DNA from: Argopecten irradians
Taxonomy: Eukaryota; Mollusca; Bivalvia; Pectinida; Pectinidae
DNA length: 64,000 nucleotides
NCBI RefSeq assembly: GCF_041381155.1
Contig: NC_091144.1
Location: forward strand, 18,733,544-18,797,543
Direction of reading: 5' to 3'
Shown here one piece after another: positions 32,649-43,239 of this stretch. The translations under genes were made by a program, and so were the position numbers. The notes under the pieces are model-generated. The model had not been told where the DNA came from, did not search any database, and saw only the letters and a program-made list of their open reading frames with translations. Within the stretch, counting starts at the first letter, position 1, and each line of letters begins with the position of its first letter.

Positions 32649-34534
32649 ATGTATATACTTTGCAAAGAAAACTTCTTAGATAATGGCTGCCAGACGCGAG
32701 GTTTGTTGTTCTCAAACATGTTTTTCTTATCTTAGTGTAGCCGTTGTAAGAATAATTCAAGGTCTTAAAAATTCGATTTGGAATTTATTAAATGCAAGTA
32801 TTATATTCAATAATACAGTAACATGACTGGATATATACAGATAAAATAGACATGAATGAAATACAGACTTACCAGGGAACCAGATTTTGTTACTTTGTCG
32901 GTCTAGTGAAAAGATAGAACAGGTAGATCGAATCTCGTGGCACAATATATTTCTTACAGCACATTCAGAATTTGCACGAGTTAGCGATATTATGTACCAA
33001 GTTCCGACTATTGCATTTAATTCAGTTGTTCTATTTTTGTTTTTCACATCTTAAAGTTTTACATATACCCAAAATGTGTGACTGTCGGTAGGTCTAGTCT
33101 AAACAAACATGCAATCTTTATCCAGTTGTATTGTTCCACATTTCTGACTGTGGTTGAAGGGGGTCAAAATGTGTCCATATCATTCCCCATGGCAACACAG
33201 ATGTCGTGTTTTCTGGGAGATTCTGGGGTGTGGCGGTTATTTGTTTTCCTGATTGACTTCAATAGGCGTCCAGAGTATTCGGAAAGATACATGTACATTA
33301 GTCAGTAATTGCAACTATTTCGAAATTATTTACATCGTATAATTTATTTTAAAAGAACTGTAACTGTTAGATAAAAATGTAAAAAGATATAACTTTCTGT
33401 ATAAAATATCAAATACTTGTTATCTTAGAAAGAAATAGATGAGAAGTGCATAACATGAATTTAACTTCACACAGAACATTCATGTAAAAAAGACAAAACT
33501 ATTATATAGTACAATACATTTATCTTTAAGGCTTTACAACTCATCTGAAGGATTATGTATGCTAGTTTTTTTTGCATTAAAACAGATAAATGCATTATTC
33601 TTTGTCGGTTTAAATATAACACACAATGGACCGGAGGACAAAAATGTATTTGAAAGGAAAATTATCACCGACAGTTTAGATTCATTAACATGTAAAATTA
33701 AGCTTTAGACAAAATTATGATGTTACTGAAAGTAACGTCGGTCAGGTCGGATCACAATTTTTACTGGAGGTCGAGGAGGCATCTTTAATAATGAGACATA
33801 GCCATATCGCGCATAATTTGGTGAATAATTTGCGTGCCTTACCACCCCAACCCCCAGTCGGAAACGCACTGCTGATTGAATTGCTCCACATGATATATTT
33901 ATCAAAAAGTACGAAGCATAGTCAATCAACAGTAGGTCTCAAACGGTGATCGAAGGCGTTCGACAATAACAGCTATCATGAGAGCATTTTATCATATAAT
34001 AGTATATTTTCTATTGTCTTGATTGTCTTTATTGGTTGATAGCCTATACTAATAAACATTTCATACTTCCTGTATACCGTTAAAATCGACCTGATAACTT
34101 AACAAACATGATCAACATTCCATTCCGTTACCTTATATATGTGGTTATATTTACTTATATATCGATATTGAATTGATCTGAACTGTGAATGCGTGGTCGT
34201 TGTCGTCCAATAAACATAATATGACCCTTCCACAACAAATAATGTATTTTCTACTTGTGTACTCTATAAAGTACTTATAACAAGGAAATACAAAATTTGA
34301 AACAAGAAGAAAAACAAGCCAATAAACTTTCATGTAGAGTAACTATTGGGAATTGGTATGCATAATGTATATTATCATAAAAACAATTAACAAACGGGAT
34401 ATCAAATTTTATTTGGGACAGTTTGGTCGAGCAAAAGCAAATTATGCATCACAGCTATTTCATTCCCATCACAAGAAATTTCTTCTAAACGTCCAAAAAA
34501 AAGTTATTTCCCAATTTTATTGCAAGAGTATTAA
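32649..34534. other. Intergenic, nothing supported
   Basis: Several open frames under 100 codons exist on both strands, but none has splice or composition support. Confidence 0.5.
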
Positions 34535-34627
34535 CGTCGATTAGTATCACCATCAGGCGATTATGGTGTCACGAAACGCACGTCAAAAGATGACGTCACA
34601 ATCATCGGATGGTGGGACTAATCGACG
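34535..34627. mobile_element. Small CRE-bearing palindromic element
   Basis: CGTCGATTAGTATCACCATC at 34535 is inverted as GATGGTGGGACTAATCGACG ending at 34627. The interior holds TGACGTCA (34591) and CACGTCA. It is about 93 bp, MITE-like, with a solo end of the same kind near 28.73 kb. Confidence 0.7.
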
Positions 34628-35233
34628 GTTTATTTTACTTTACTCTTGTCTTTTTGGGTACAAGTAACGCTAATCGGGTCTGCATATGGATCGCAATCTT
34701 ATTACAAATAAATACACGCCGAACTATAGCATTGACGGATCGCCAGCTGTCAATCAAACTGCACTTTACTTTGCATTGCGCCGACATTGAATAGAAACAC
34801 GGTTTGCGAGCAGGAGGCAGACCTGGCGATCGGTCAGCTGTCATTGGCAATAAAGGATTTCTGATTGATAAATGTGTACTTAGTTGGGCATGTCAAGATT
34901 TCAATCATTGTTGTAGGGATGCGTTTTTACTTTTTGGATAAGTCTGGTCCAATACCATTTTAGTTATAATATAAAAGGATTATCTATAATAGTTTTACAA
35001 ACATGATTAATATAATTATACTATTAGTAAAATAAGGACTTGTGACGTCCCAAAAATATCTGGAATCTAGATAGACCATAACGATACGAGATGTACAATG
35101 TTTTGTTGAATCAGTAATAGGCGATGATTGTTATAGAAAGTGTTATTAGTCTTTCAATAAAATTATTAAAATGTTAAAATATTTTCTGAGGCGTTACTTT
35201 TACATTTTTAAATTTACCGTAGATTTAACGAAG
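34628..35233. other. Intergenic, nothing clear
   Basis: There is a weak inverted similarity between GATCGCCAGCTGTCAATC near 34740 and GCGATCGGTCAGCTGTCATT near 34828. No exon is supported. Confidence 0.45.
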
Positions 35234-35961
35234 ATTATTATATGACTGCTGCTTTTGCTGTCTTTTGATTGGCCGATACGCTTCTCAGAAGTATTCATCA
35301 ACTGCGATATCAACCCCGAAATCGGCGGCAAAAAGCACGCGAGGTTACTGGACTCAGTCCAGATACCTCTCGCGAGTCCAGTAACCTGTGTCAAAAATAG
35401 ATCGAGGAAAACTCCCTTGAAATGTGACGTCATAATCACTTTTGACGTCAAGTCGTACCCAAATACAGCGTAACAGGAGTTTCCCTCATTCAATGACGTC
35501 GGGATAATCTATTGTGACGTCAATATTATAGTCGGCAACATACATGGCGGAAGGCAGCAAGTTCACTGCGATCAACGGTGACAACTGCAAACTTCAATTT
35601 ATGGAAAACGTTCAAGAATGCCAGACGGGCTGCAGTTGATACAATATTCCAGTTCTACCAGTCTAAACCGTTAGCAAGAAGCATTTGGATATTTACCATT
35701 TACTACATGTAATTGCTTTTGTAAACAGAAAGTTTGCAAATATCATCTTGTTTTTTGTAGTTTTAAAAGTCTTTTTGAAGAGCTGGCTTAATATCACGTA
35801 AGTGTCATATAATAAAACAGTTATCGACCTATTTTCAGGTGGATACGGTGAGTTATCAACCCTCGAAAATGATATAACCCTCGGCCTCCGGCCTCGGGAT
35901 ATATCACTTACTCGGGTTGATAACTCACCGTATCCACCTGAAAATAGGTCGATAATTGTAT
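35234..35961. repeat. Tandem duplication, unit 1 (about 728 bp)
   Basis: Starts ATTATTATATGACTGCTGC. It holds a small palindrome (GGTTACTGGACTC/GAGTCCAGTAACC, about 35343-35390), three TGACGTCA sites (35424, 35443, 35514), a start-like ATGGCGGAAGGCAGC (35544) and the long hairpin H2a. Unit 2 repeats all of these with small differences. Confidence 0.9.
35821..35955. repeat. Fold-back hairpin H2a, 42-bp perfect arms
   Basis: TTATCGACCTATTTTCAGGT at 35821 is matched exactly by ACCTGAAAATAGGTCGATAA ending at 35955. All 42 arm positions pair by eye. The inner part pairs again (GATAT/ATATC) to the tip CTCGGCCTCCGGCCTCGG at about 35880-35897. Confidence 0.95.
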
Positions 35962-36683
35962 ATTATTATATGACTGCTGCTTTTGCTGTCTTTTGATTGG
36001 CCGATACGCTTCTCAGAAGTATTCATCAACTGCGATATCAACCCCGAAATCGGCGGCGAAAAGCACGCGAGGTTACTGGACTCAGTCCAGATACCTCTCG
36101 CGAGTCCAGTAACCTGTGTCAAAAATAGATCGAGGAAAATTCCCTTGAGATGTGACGTCATAATCACTTTTGACGTCGAGTCGTACCCAAATATAGCGTA
36201 ACGGGAGTTTCCCTCATTCAATGACGTCGGGACAGTCTATTGTGACGTCATTATTAAGGCGGAAGGCAGCAAGTTTACTGCGATCAACGGTTATCAACAG
36301 AAATGAACTGCTTCAATGTATGGAAAACGTTCAAGAATGCAAGACGGGCAGTTGATACAATATTCCGGTTCTACCAGTCAGTGAGTCTACACCGTTAGCA
36401 ACGAGCATTTGGATATTTACCTTTAATACTACATGTAACTACTTTTGTAAACAGAAAGTTTGCAAATACCATACTGTTTTTGTAGTTAATTCTTTTTGAA
36501 GAGCCGGGTAAATATATGTATGTTTCATATAATAAAACAGTTATCGACCTATTTTCAGGTGGATACGGTGAGTTATCAACCCTCGTAAATGATATAACCC
36601 TCGGCCTCCGGCCTCGGGATATATAACTTACTCGGGTTGATAACTCACCGTATCCACCTGAAAATAGGTCGATAATTGTATAT
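35962..36683. repeat. Tandem duplication, unit 2 (about 722 bp)
   Basis: Second copy, shifted by about 728 bp at its start and 720 bp at the hairpin. Two TGACGTCA sites remain (36153, 36243); the third has become TGACGTCG. It differs from unit 1 by scattered substitutions and small indels. Confidence 0.9.
36541..36675. repeat. Fold-back hairpin H2b, 42-bp perfect arms
   Basis: Same arms and tip as H2a, again perfectly paired. The loop-side bases differ slightly (CTCGTAAATG versus CTCGAAAATG). Confidence 0.95.
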
Positions 36684-37383
36684 TAAATATATATTAGGTC
36701 TTTATTTCGTCTATAAAAAATCATGTAGCAAAAAAAAAAAAAAACTTAATATAAACTACTCTGAATGTTAAGAACGGAATCAATTTCTATATGGAATTAC
36801 ATGTATCTAAATTAATATTAAACTTGTTTCTCAAGTTCTATGGTAAAATGCAGATATTCCAAATATGAATGCATTAAAGGGACTAAATCGTTAAAAAATC
36901 ATGTAATAAAAGATAAAACGAATTATAGAACTGAAAATAATTGTAAAAATTGTGTACTTTGTGTTAATAAAAAAATTGAAAAGTTTGTATAACAATTGTT
37001 CAAAATGGAGAAAAAACTGAAAATAAATAGAAACGACCTAGTCACTATTTCATATTATTATCTTTCGACAAGGTAAACAATCCCTGTGTGCATGCGCGAT
37101 GTGGGAACATTCACCGAAGGAAATCTCATCTGTTTAATGGACATATCTGCTATCGACTGAAAACACCAAATTATCGACTACAAGTTCCTGATTACTGTTT
37201 AAATTTAATAAATGTTGAAACGTATGCAGAAGTTTTGTGAAGAGGTCCTAAGAGTAAATATTCATATATTGTTAAGGTTTTTGCAGCTATAAAGAAGAGT
37301 TTTCATTATATTATATGGTTTTATACTTGCTTCTACCATTATTTTATTTTCATTTGTCATGATATAATTAGGTAGGCCTACTA
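36684..37383. other. Intergenic, nothing supported
   Basis: AT-rich sequence with an A14-15 run near 36731. No gene is visible. Confidence 0.5.
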
Positions 37384-37488
37384 GTCCGCTAAACCGGCCA
37401 ATATTATTAGTTTTTTTTAATTGGCCTAAGATATAAACTTTATAATAAGGAAAAACAAATAATATACATGTAGGCATGTTTAGCGGAC
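37384..37488. mobile_element. TA-flanked palindromic MITE, copy 1
   Basis: About 105 bp with ends GTCCGCTAAAC and GTTTAGCGGAC, flanked by TA at 37382-37383 and 37489-37490. TA duplication suggests a Tc1/mariner-type source. Copy 2 lies at 40352. Confidence 0.8.
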
Positions 37489-37526
37489 TAATGAGATACA
37501 TGTATTTCTTTTATCATTATATCAAT

Positions 37527-37735
37527 ATTTGACATTCCCTATATATCCTTAGCTATAATGTCTATCCGTCTAACGGGCATTCCCTATATATCTCTAGTTA
37601 TAGCCTCTATCCGTCTATTGGATATTCCTTATATAGCCCTAGTTATAATATATATCCGTCTGATGGACATTCCCTATAAATACCTAGTTATAGTCTATCC
37701 GTCTAATGGAAATTCCCTATTATACAAATATATCA
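37527..37735. repeat. Degenerate tandem repeat of about 45-55 bp, four copies
   Basis: The unit shares ATTCCCTATATAT, CTAGTTATA and CTATCCGTCTAATGG. A single diverged unit lies at about 39300-39362. Confidence 0.75.
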
Positions 37736-37742
37736 TGGGTTA

Positions 37743-37882
37743 CTGTGCTCTAGTTCATAATATTTAACCCGAGGTGGTGGTAATCAACAAATGTTATATT
37801 GCACGAGGACGAAGGCCTAGTGCAATGATGATATTTTTTTATTACCACCACCGAAGGGTAAATATTATGAATTAGAGCACAG
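37743..37882. repeat. Fold-back hairpin H3
   Basis: CTGTGCTCTAGTTCATAATA at 37743 pairs with TATTATGAATTAGAGCACAG ending at 37882. GGTGGTGGTAAT/ATTACCACCACC pairs inside, up to the tip CACGAGGACGAAGGCCTAG (about 37802-37820). The arm word GTTATATTGCAC is reused at 38301-38333. Confidence 0.9.
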
Positions 37883-38466
37883 AAACTCATAAAATATTTG
37901 TTTTATTACATAATCACTATTTTCAGTTTAATATTTTATAAAACGAATACGACAATCATTTAACAAAATCACAAGCACCGTACCGTACGGATAAGCTTCA
38001 AGTCCTATTGAAGATTGACGTATTACCTACGTACGTCACATTGTAACTCCGGTTTGAATGTCTTATTGTCTTCTTTAACATCATTAGACCTGCATGCAAC
38101 TTTTTAATCTAATACATTCGCCGTGCCAGTCATCTACTCGATAAACGTCTACATGATGTGCTTGATTCGAGATATATAAAGCTAGCGCGAAATTGAGCGT
38201 GAACATTTGTGACGTCATAATAACGTAACTCACTGTTACGCGCGATTCCTCAGAAGTCGTCTACAAAACTAGACAACAACAGTGAGGTGTTCCTAAAGCC
38301 GTGCAATATAACATCTCAACCGTGCAATATAACGTTTCCATGGAAGCATGTAATATAACTTTGAACTGTGCAATAAACAGGGATTTATTGAACAGTCGGG
38401 ATAATAGTTGAAAATATTCTATTTCCTCAAATATAAATTGGTGTAAACAAATTATGTAATAAGTAC
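37883..38466. other. Flank of H3 with a CRE and reused arm words
   Basis: TGACGTCA lies at 38210. GTGCAATATAAC occurs at 38301-38312 and 38322-38333, with decayed versions near 38349 and 38367. This repeats the inverse of the H3 arm word at 37793-37804. Probably one element of about 0.65 kb with H3. CTCAGAAGT near 38250 also occurs in the 35.2-36.7 kb units. Confidence 0.5.
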
Positions 38467-39240
38467 ATTGTTCATTATCTTGACTAATCTACAGTTTGAG
38501 GTGTTTCTCTTACTTAAAACATGGCACTCTGATGTACAATGCTAACTATGGCTATTGTGTAACTAATCTACAGCTACAGGTAAGGCCTTCAACCATCTTT
38601 GACACTGAACATGTCAGCACAGTAACTGTTGTAATATGTCTACTCTGGTCGTGCATGCATTTCATGAATTTTTCATGAAATTCCATACCAATTTTATTAC
38701 AAGAGATTTTTTGTGAGTTGAGTTCTCTTCATTCTGAGTGGAGGAGTACAAGAGGCAACATGGCAGACAGTGCAGATAAGATCTTTACGAAGTCAAACTA
38801 TCTAAAATGATTATCAAATTTCCAATAAAGAGTTTATTTTGTGATATTTTAATTTAACTGCTCTTTATGTCAGAAGCAAACCATTTACTTGGATATAACT
38901 TGCCGAAAATTCACAAGATATGGAGGATTATCATGGAAATGTATTAATTTTGAATATACCGCTCTACGTTATGAAATGAAGAATATGATTATATGATTAA
39001 GAATAATATGTATTATTGAAGTTTTCTATTACATTTATGTTGAATTTGATTACATTTATTGTTTATTTATCTGTCCAATTTTACAATGCTGCATGTAGTG
39101 TCACTCTCTACCTTTCATTGTAAATTAGTTTACCTGGAACTGTATATTAGTTGAAACTAATCTACAGCTACAGATAAACTAATGTACAGTGAAAGGTGTA
39201 CTAATCTACAGACAGAACAAGTACTTGAACAATAGTCTAA
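38467..39240. repeat. Relative of the 30-31 kb hairpin element, with hairpin H8
   Basis: TTCATTATCTTGACTAATCT at 38471 parallels the right flank of H4. ACTAATCTACAG occurs exactly at 38483, 38562, 39156 and 39200. Hairpin H8 spans 39112-39197, with CCTTTCATTGTAAATTAG pairing with CTAATGTACAGTGAAAGG; it aligns with H7. CAACATGGCAGACAGTGC at 38757 is a start-like motif followed by only 15 codons. Confidence 0.65.
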
Positions 39241-39389
39241 ATAAAGTACTGGGGACAACAAAAGATGATATCATAGCCATGTTTTAAATATACCTAGTGT
39301 ATATATCCCTAGTTATAAAGTCTACCGTCTAATGCACATTCCTCTACATGTCACTAGTTATATAACCCTTTTCCATCTGAATTACTTAA

Positions 39390-39689
39390 GATTCTCCAAC
39401 ACCGACAGAGCATGAATGATATTCATCATTTGAACAATAATTGGTATTTAATCGTGTACATATGTCTAATTAACACAAAAAATAGTATAAAATAATTTCT
39501 GTTCCCTTCGATGCATGCGCAATCAGTACTTAATTCCATATAGAATATAGTGCCACTTGAAGTAAAATTAGAAGCTCAAACTTTTCAATAGTGTAAAGTA
39601 AGTAACTTTTTTAACTGAAGAAAAACACTAAATCGTCTGCTCCTGTTATTGATAGTGAAAAAATACCATTTGTCAGCGATGAAGCGTTT
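39390..39689 (+). mobile_element. TTAA-flanked MITE, copy 3
   Basis: GATTCTCCAACACCGACAG after TTAA (39386-39389), and an end near CAGCGATGAAGCG before TTTTAA. It shares AATTGGTATTTAATCGTGTA and ATGCGCAATCAGTA with copy 1. Confidence 0.6.
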
Positions 39690-39748
39690 TTAAAAAATCA
39701 TATCTAAATTGTATGTGTATTTTATGTATTCAAAGCAAAAATATACCT

Positions 39749-40805
39749 CAGGGGCGTAGCTAGAGTCTTTTACATGTGCAAGCGGGTCCAGGGCAGCGCC
39801 CTGGTTAGGGGGTTCAGGGGGCGAAGCCCCCCGACGGAAAATGGTTTTAAGGAATTGTTTAGCCCCGAAAATGATATTTGATAATGCTTGGTATTGCTAA
39901 GCTATATTTATTAAAATCAAATGTATAGGACTGTTTTCTACCTGTACCTGATAATTATGTGTTACTGTTTAGTACTTAAAAAGTATATGAAAATCTCATG
40001 ATAAGTCCTGCATGTATCTTGAGTGGCTCTAATGGGATTTGAGGATAGATTGACGAAACTTTCTTACGTTATCGATTTTTTTATGTGTAAAAATCAAATT
40101 ATACATATATGTGAAAAAAGTGAATGAATATAAAAACAGCGCCTCATATTGTAAGGCATAAAAGTCGCACTGATAGAAAAAAAAATAGTATTTTGTCTTT
40201 TTTAAGTCTATGACTTGACGGGAAGTTTTATTTCTCTATATCGCTCCAACAAGAGTATGTGTCAGTAGATTGTGCATTTACTCTGGGTTGGGATGTTGGA
40301 ACAATAATCGCATAATATCTAGATAAGGTGGCCTTGACTAAATAGAATCTAGTCCGCTAAGCCTGCCTATATTATAAGTTGTTGTTGTTTTTTGCCTAAT
40401 ATATAGACTTTATATTTGGCAAAAAATAAATAAAAAGCCTAATAATATAAGCATGTTTTAGCGGACTATCTAAGTAGAATCTACTCTGTGTCACTATAAT
40501 TTGCGAGGTGTCACTTTCGATATTTCATATGTCGTGCTTTGACTTTGCGTGTCTTTCGTTTTAAGCTTGAAAAAGCCACTTTGTGTCTTAGAAGATTCAT
40601 ATTAAAGCATAACGTATATTTCAGCATTATTAATTTTAGATAAATCATCTACGTATAGGTTATTTTAACTTTTATTTTAATTTACATTCAAGACTTTGAC
40701 GGATCGACATAGATGTTTTAACTTTACAAGACAATGAATAACTCATACTAGGATTTTTTATGTGTAAGCCCGGGCTTTTTTTTTATAGAGCAAGCTACGC
40801 CCCTG
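39749..40805. mobile_element. Non-autonomous hAT-like element, 1,057 bp
   Basis: Inverted ends CAGGGGCGTAGCTAG and TAGAGCAAGCTACGCCCCTG. Flanks ATATACCT and TTAAACCT agree at six of eight positions, consistent with a decayed 8-bp hAT duplication. The first 120 bases are GC-rich (CCAGGGCAGCGCCCTGG). No transposase frame is present. A TA-flanked MITE is nested at 40352-40466. Confidence 0.75.
40352..40466. mobile_element. TA-flanked palindromic MITE, copy 2, nested
   Basis: Ends GTCCGCTAAGC and TTTTAGCGGAC flanked by TA at 40350-40351 and 40467-40468, as in copy 1. It is inserted in the hAT-like element, so it is the younger of the two. Confidence 0.8.
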
Positions 40806-41465
40806 TTAAACCTTACATATACATTGTAGACCTATGTAAAATGTAAATGCTTGCTTAATAAAGTACACGTACCCCTGTATACATGTATAATATATGCATA
40901 ATTAACGGGTGAAAATACCTCTTACTTCTTTTCATATTTCCATCACATACTCTAAAGCTTCATAGAACGTATGCTGATTTACTTGTCAATGTAGCTATTT
41001 CACTGAATCAGGTCAATATAACCGATAAAATATAAGTGGCCCCTTACAGTGGTGTTATTGATTTTCAGCGATCCCGATTTTGAACTCAAAGCTGCACTCG
41101 GTTCTTTCCTTTATAAACAGCCAATGCCGACAGAAACAGATGCATGTTGTGTTGGCGATATTTTAATGTTGATAAGCATTGACAATATTTCAAATAAGAT
41201 TTCAAAAACCCAAAGAAATCTATGTAAATGATTTAGTCCCTTTAATACAATAAATTTAGTATACCACATAGCAGGGAAGAGGTCAGTATATATGAGTTCA
41301 TCATTTATAATACGAAACTTTATACATTAAAATTATATTCGGTCAAAACTGATGGATAGTTTTACGTGTATCAGAGAAGTCTTAGAAAGTAAGACTGTTA
41401 ACTGTAAAACAAATGTCCCACGCCGCACAACACCACGGCAGGCCACACAAACATGCTTTAAGAGA
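40806..41465. other. Intergenic, nothing supported
   Basis: No exon or repeat is supported before the TATA box at 41467. Confidence 0.5.
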
Positions 41466-41466
41466 C

Positions 41467-41531
41467 TATATAAGAAGGGATATGCAAACTTTGGATTAGA
41501 ATTTGCGATCCGCCTGCATTGACAGTAAGGT
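41467..41531 (+). promoter_or_regulatory. Candidate distal promoter and leader exon of gene B
   Basis: CTATATAAGAAGGG at about 41467 is followed some 60 bases later by GACAGTAAG/GTAAGA, a good 5' splice site. A leader exon joined to an acceptor such as TTATTCCAG near 43198 is plausible. It parallels the promoter-leader layout of gene A. Inference only. Confidence 0.35.
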
Positions 41532-41787
41532 AAGATTAAAAAAAAATTATCATCGATCTGGACTTATAACGAATTTAAGCAATATTCTGAACAGAAAGCT
41601 TTCATAATGTATTGATTATTGTCTTTTTGTAATGTTTGATGGGACGGGATTTAAATTTAGAAAAAAAATGTTGTCCTTGTATCGAGTGTTTTAAATACCT
41701 CTTGGTGTGTTTTTACGCAACAGTATGTTACTTATGTGGTGCTTCATATCGTAAGAAATTCTTAAAGGACAGTATTATATCAAAATA

Positions 41788-42119
41788 GATGCTCCACCGC
41801 ATACTAATGGTATTTTTCTCTATCAGGAACAGGCGAATTAGTGTTTCTCTTCAGTTACAAACCTTACTTACTTAACACTATTATCACCAATGGAAATTTT
41901 GAGCTTCTAATTTTACTTAAAGATAAAAATATTAAAATTAATTAATTGCGTGGCATTATGTCCTAACTGGAATAAAGTGCTGATTGTGCATGCACCAAAA
42001 GCAAAATAAATTATTTTATATTATTTTTTTCCTATTCATTAGACATATATACAAGATTAAACCACAATAATTGGACAAATGATGAGTATTATTTATGCTC
42101 CTTGGGCGGTGGAGGATCT
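41788..42119 (-). mobile_element. TTAA-flanked MITE, copy 4 (reverse)
   Basis: Ends GATGCTCCACCGC and GCGGTGGAGGATC, with TTAA after the right end and a decayed site at the left. The interior shares AAACCACAATAATTGGACAA-type words with copies 1-3 in reverse. Confidence 0.65.
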
Positions 42120-42121
42120 TT

Positions 42122-42790
42122 AATGTTTGATGGCATAACAAATCTATTACTTTATATACTTATTAAATCATGTATTCTATTCTCGTGGCATCATACTTAT
42201 GACAGACATCTGCACACAATAAATACGGTGATAACTATCGTATTACAAACAAACATTTTGAAATGGATTAGTTATAACAAAAAACAAACAACAAAAAAAC
42301 CTGTTGTATACAAATACAATGCAAATAACTGCATTGCGATATATAAACATATTTTCTCTGATTTGTTATCATAAGTCCATTTGCGTAAAATAAATGTTTA
42401 TATGATTTATTTAAAAAGAAATATATTCATCATTTGCAGTTGCTATAAAAACGTAATATATATCAAAACAATGAGTACCAGTGCCTTTTTGCATAACACT
42501 TAAAAGTACATGCTTTGTTCTGTCAATGGTATGAAAAAGTGCAACATTTGAAATAATTATCTATATATTGTGGTAAGAAATACACATTTTCTTCCAAACC
42601 GCACAGTCATTTGATGTCCCCACAACACGTACAAATGTCACTTTAATAGCTGACCTCTGACCAAAATGTGATAAACAGACACATTAATAGGGGTTATTTG
42701 TCAAAATATTGATGTTAGAGGTGCGTGGGTGAAGACGGATATATCTATATATTGAATTATTACTCCGAGTGCGTCAATGGAATGATTACT
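42122..42790. other. Stretch upstream of gene B
   Basis: AT-rich sequence without a supported exon. Confidence 0.45.
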
Positions 42791-42796
42791 ATAAAC

Positions 42797-42806
42797 ATAT
42801 ATAAGG
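42797..42806 (+). promoter_or_regulatory. Candidate proximal TATA box of gene B
   Basis: CATATATAAGGGG lies about 440 bases before the gene B ATG. A start near 42830 would give either an unspliced leader or one spliced at CATAG/GTACTC to an acceptor near 43198. It competes with the candidate at 41467. Confidence 0.35.
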
Positions 42807-43239
42807 GGTTTTACGCTCTGATTAAACACACTGGACAGACTGTACAGTTTTGGAAACAACATAGGTACTCGTGAACTGTTAAGTGTCAGCATTCAACGAA
42901 TGTCTTTCTTCATTGAAGTGTTTGCGAGATTTGAGATATTGATATAATTTTGCTGATGATTATCCGAGATAGACTATCTGTAAAACATATACGACTTTAA
43001 ATTTATAGACAAATTTGATTTGGTCTTGGCTAGATAAAAGTTTGTGGTGACCTAAGTCGTTTTACGTTGCTAATTTTGTTTAGCTCATTAATGATACGGA
43101 AATCCACGTTTTATCAATACTCACCAATTAACGTCTGACGAAACAGTTAGAACTGCTGCCCAGAGTAAAACAGTTTGGAAGAACTTTGTTATTCCAGAAT
43201 TATCAGTTTAGGGTGCTTTGGAATTCAAGAAAGGCAAAG

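Noticed and set aside
33078-33308. 76-codon plus-strand frame
   Set aside because: No splice sites, promoter or family resemblance; composition is like the surrounding DNA.
35200-36221. Two similar minus-strand open frames of about 97 codons in the tandem units
   Set aside because: They are conserved only because the units are recent duplicates. They cross a palindrome, have no splice or promoter support, and their changes look random.
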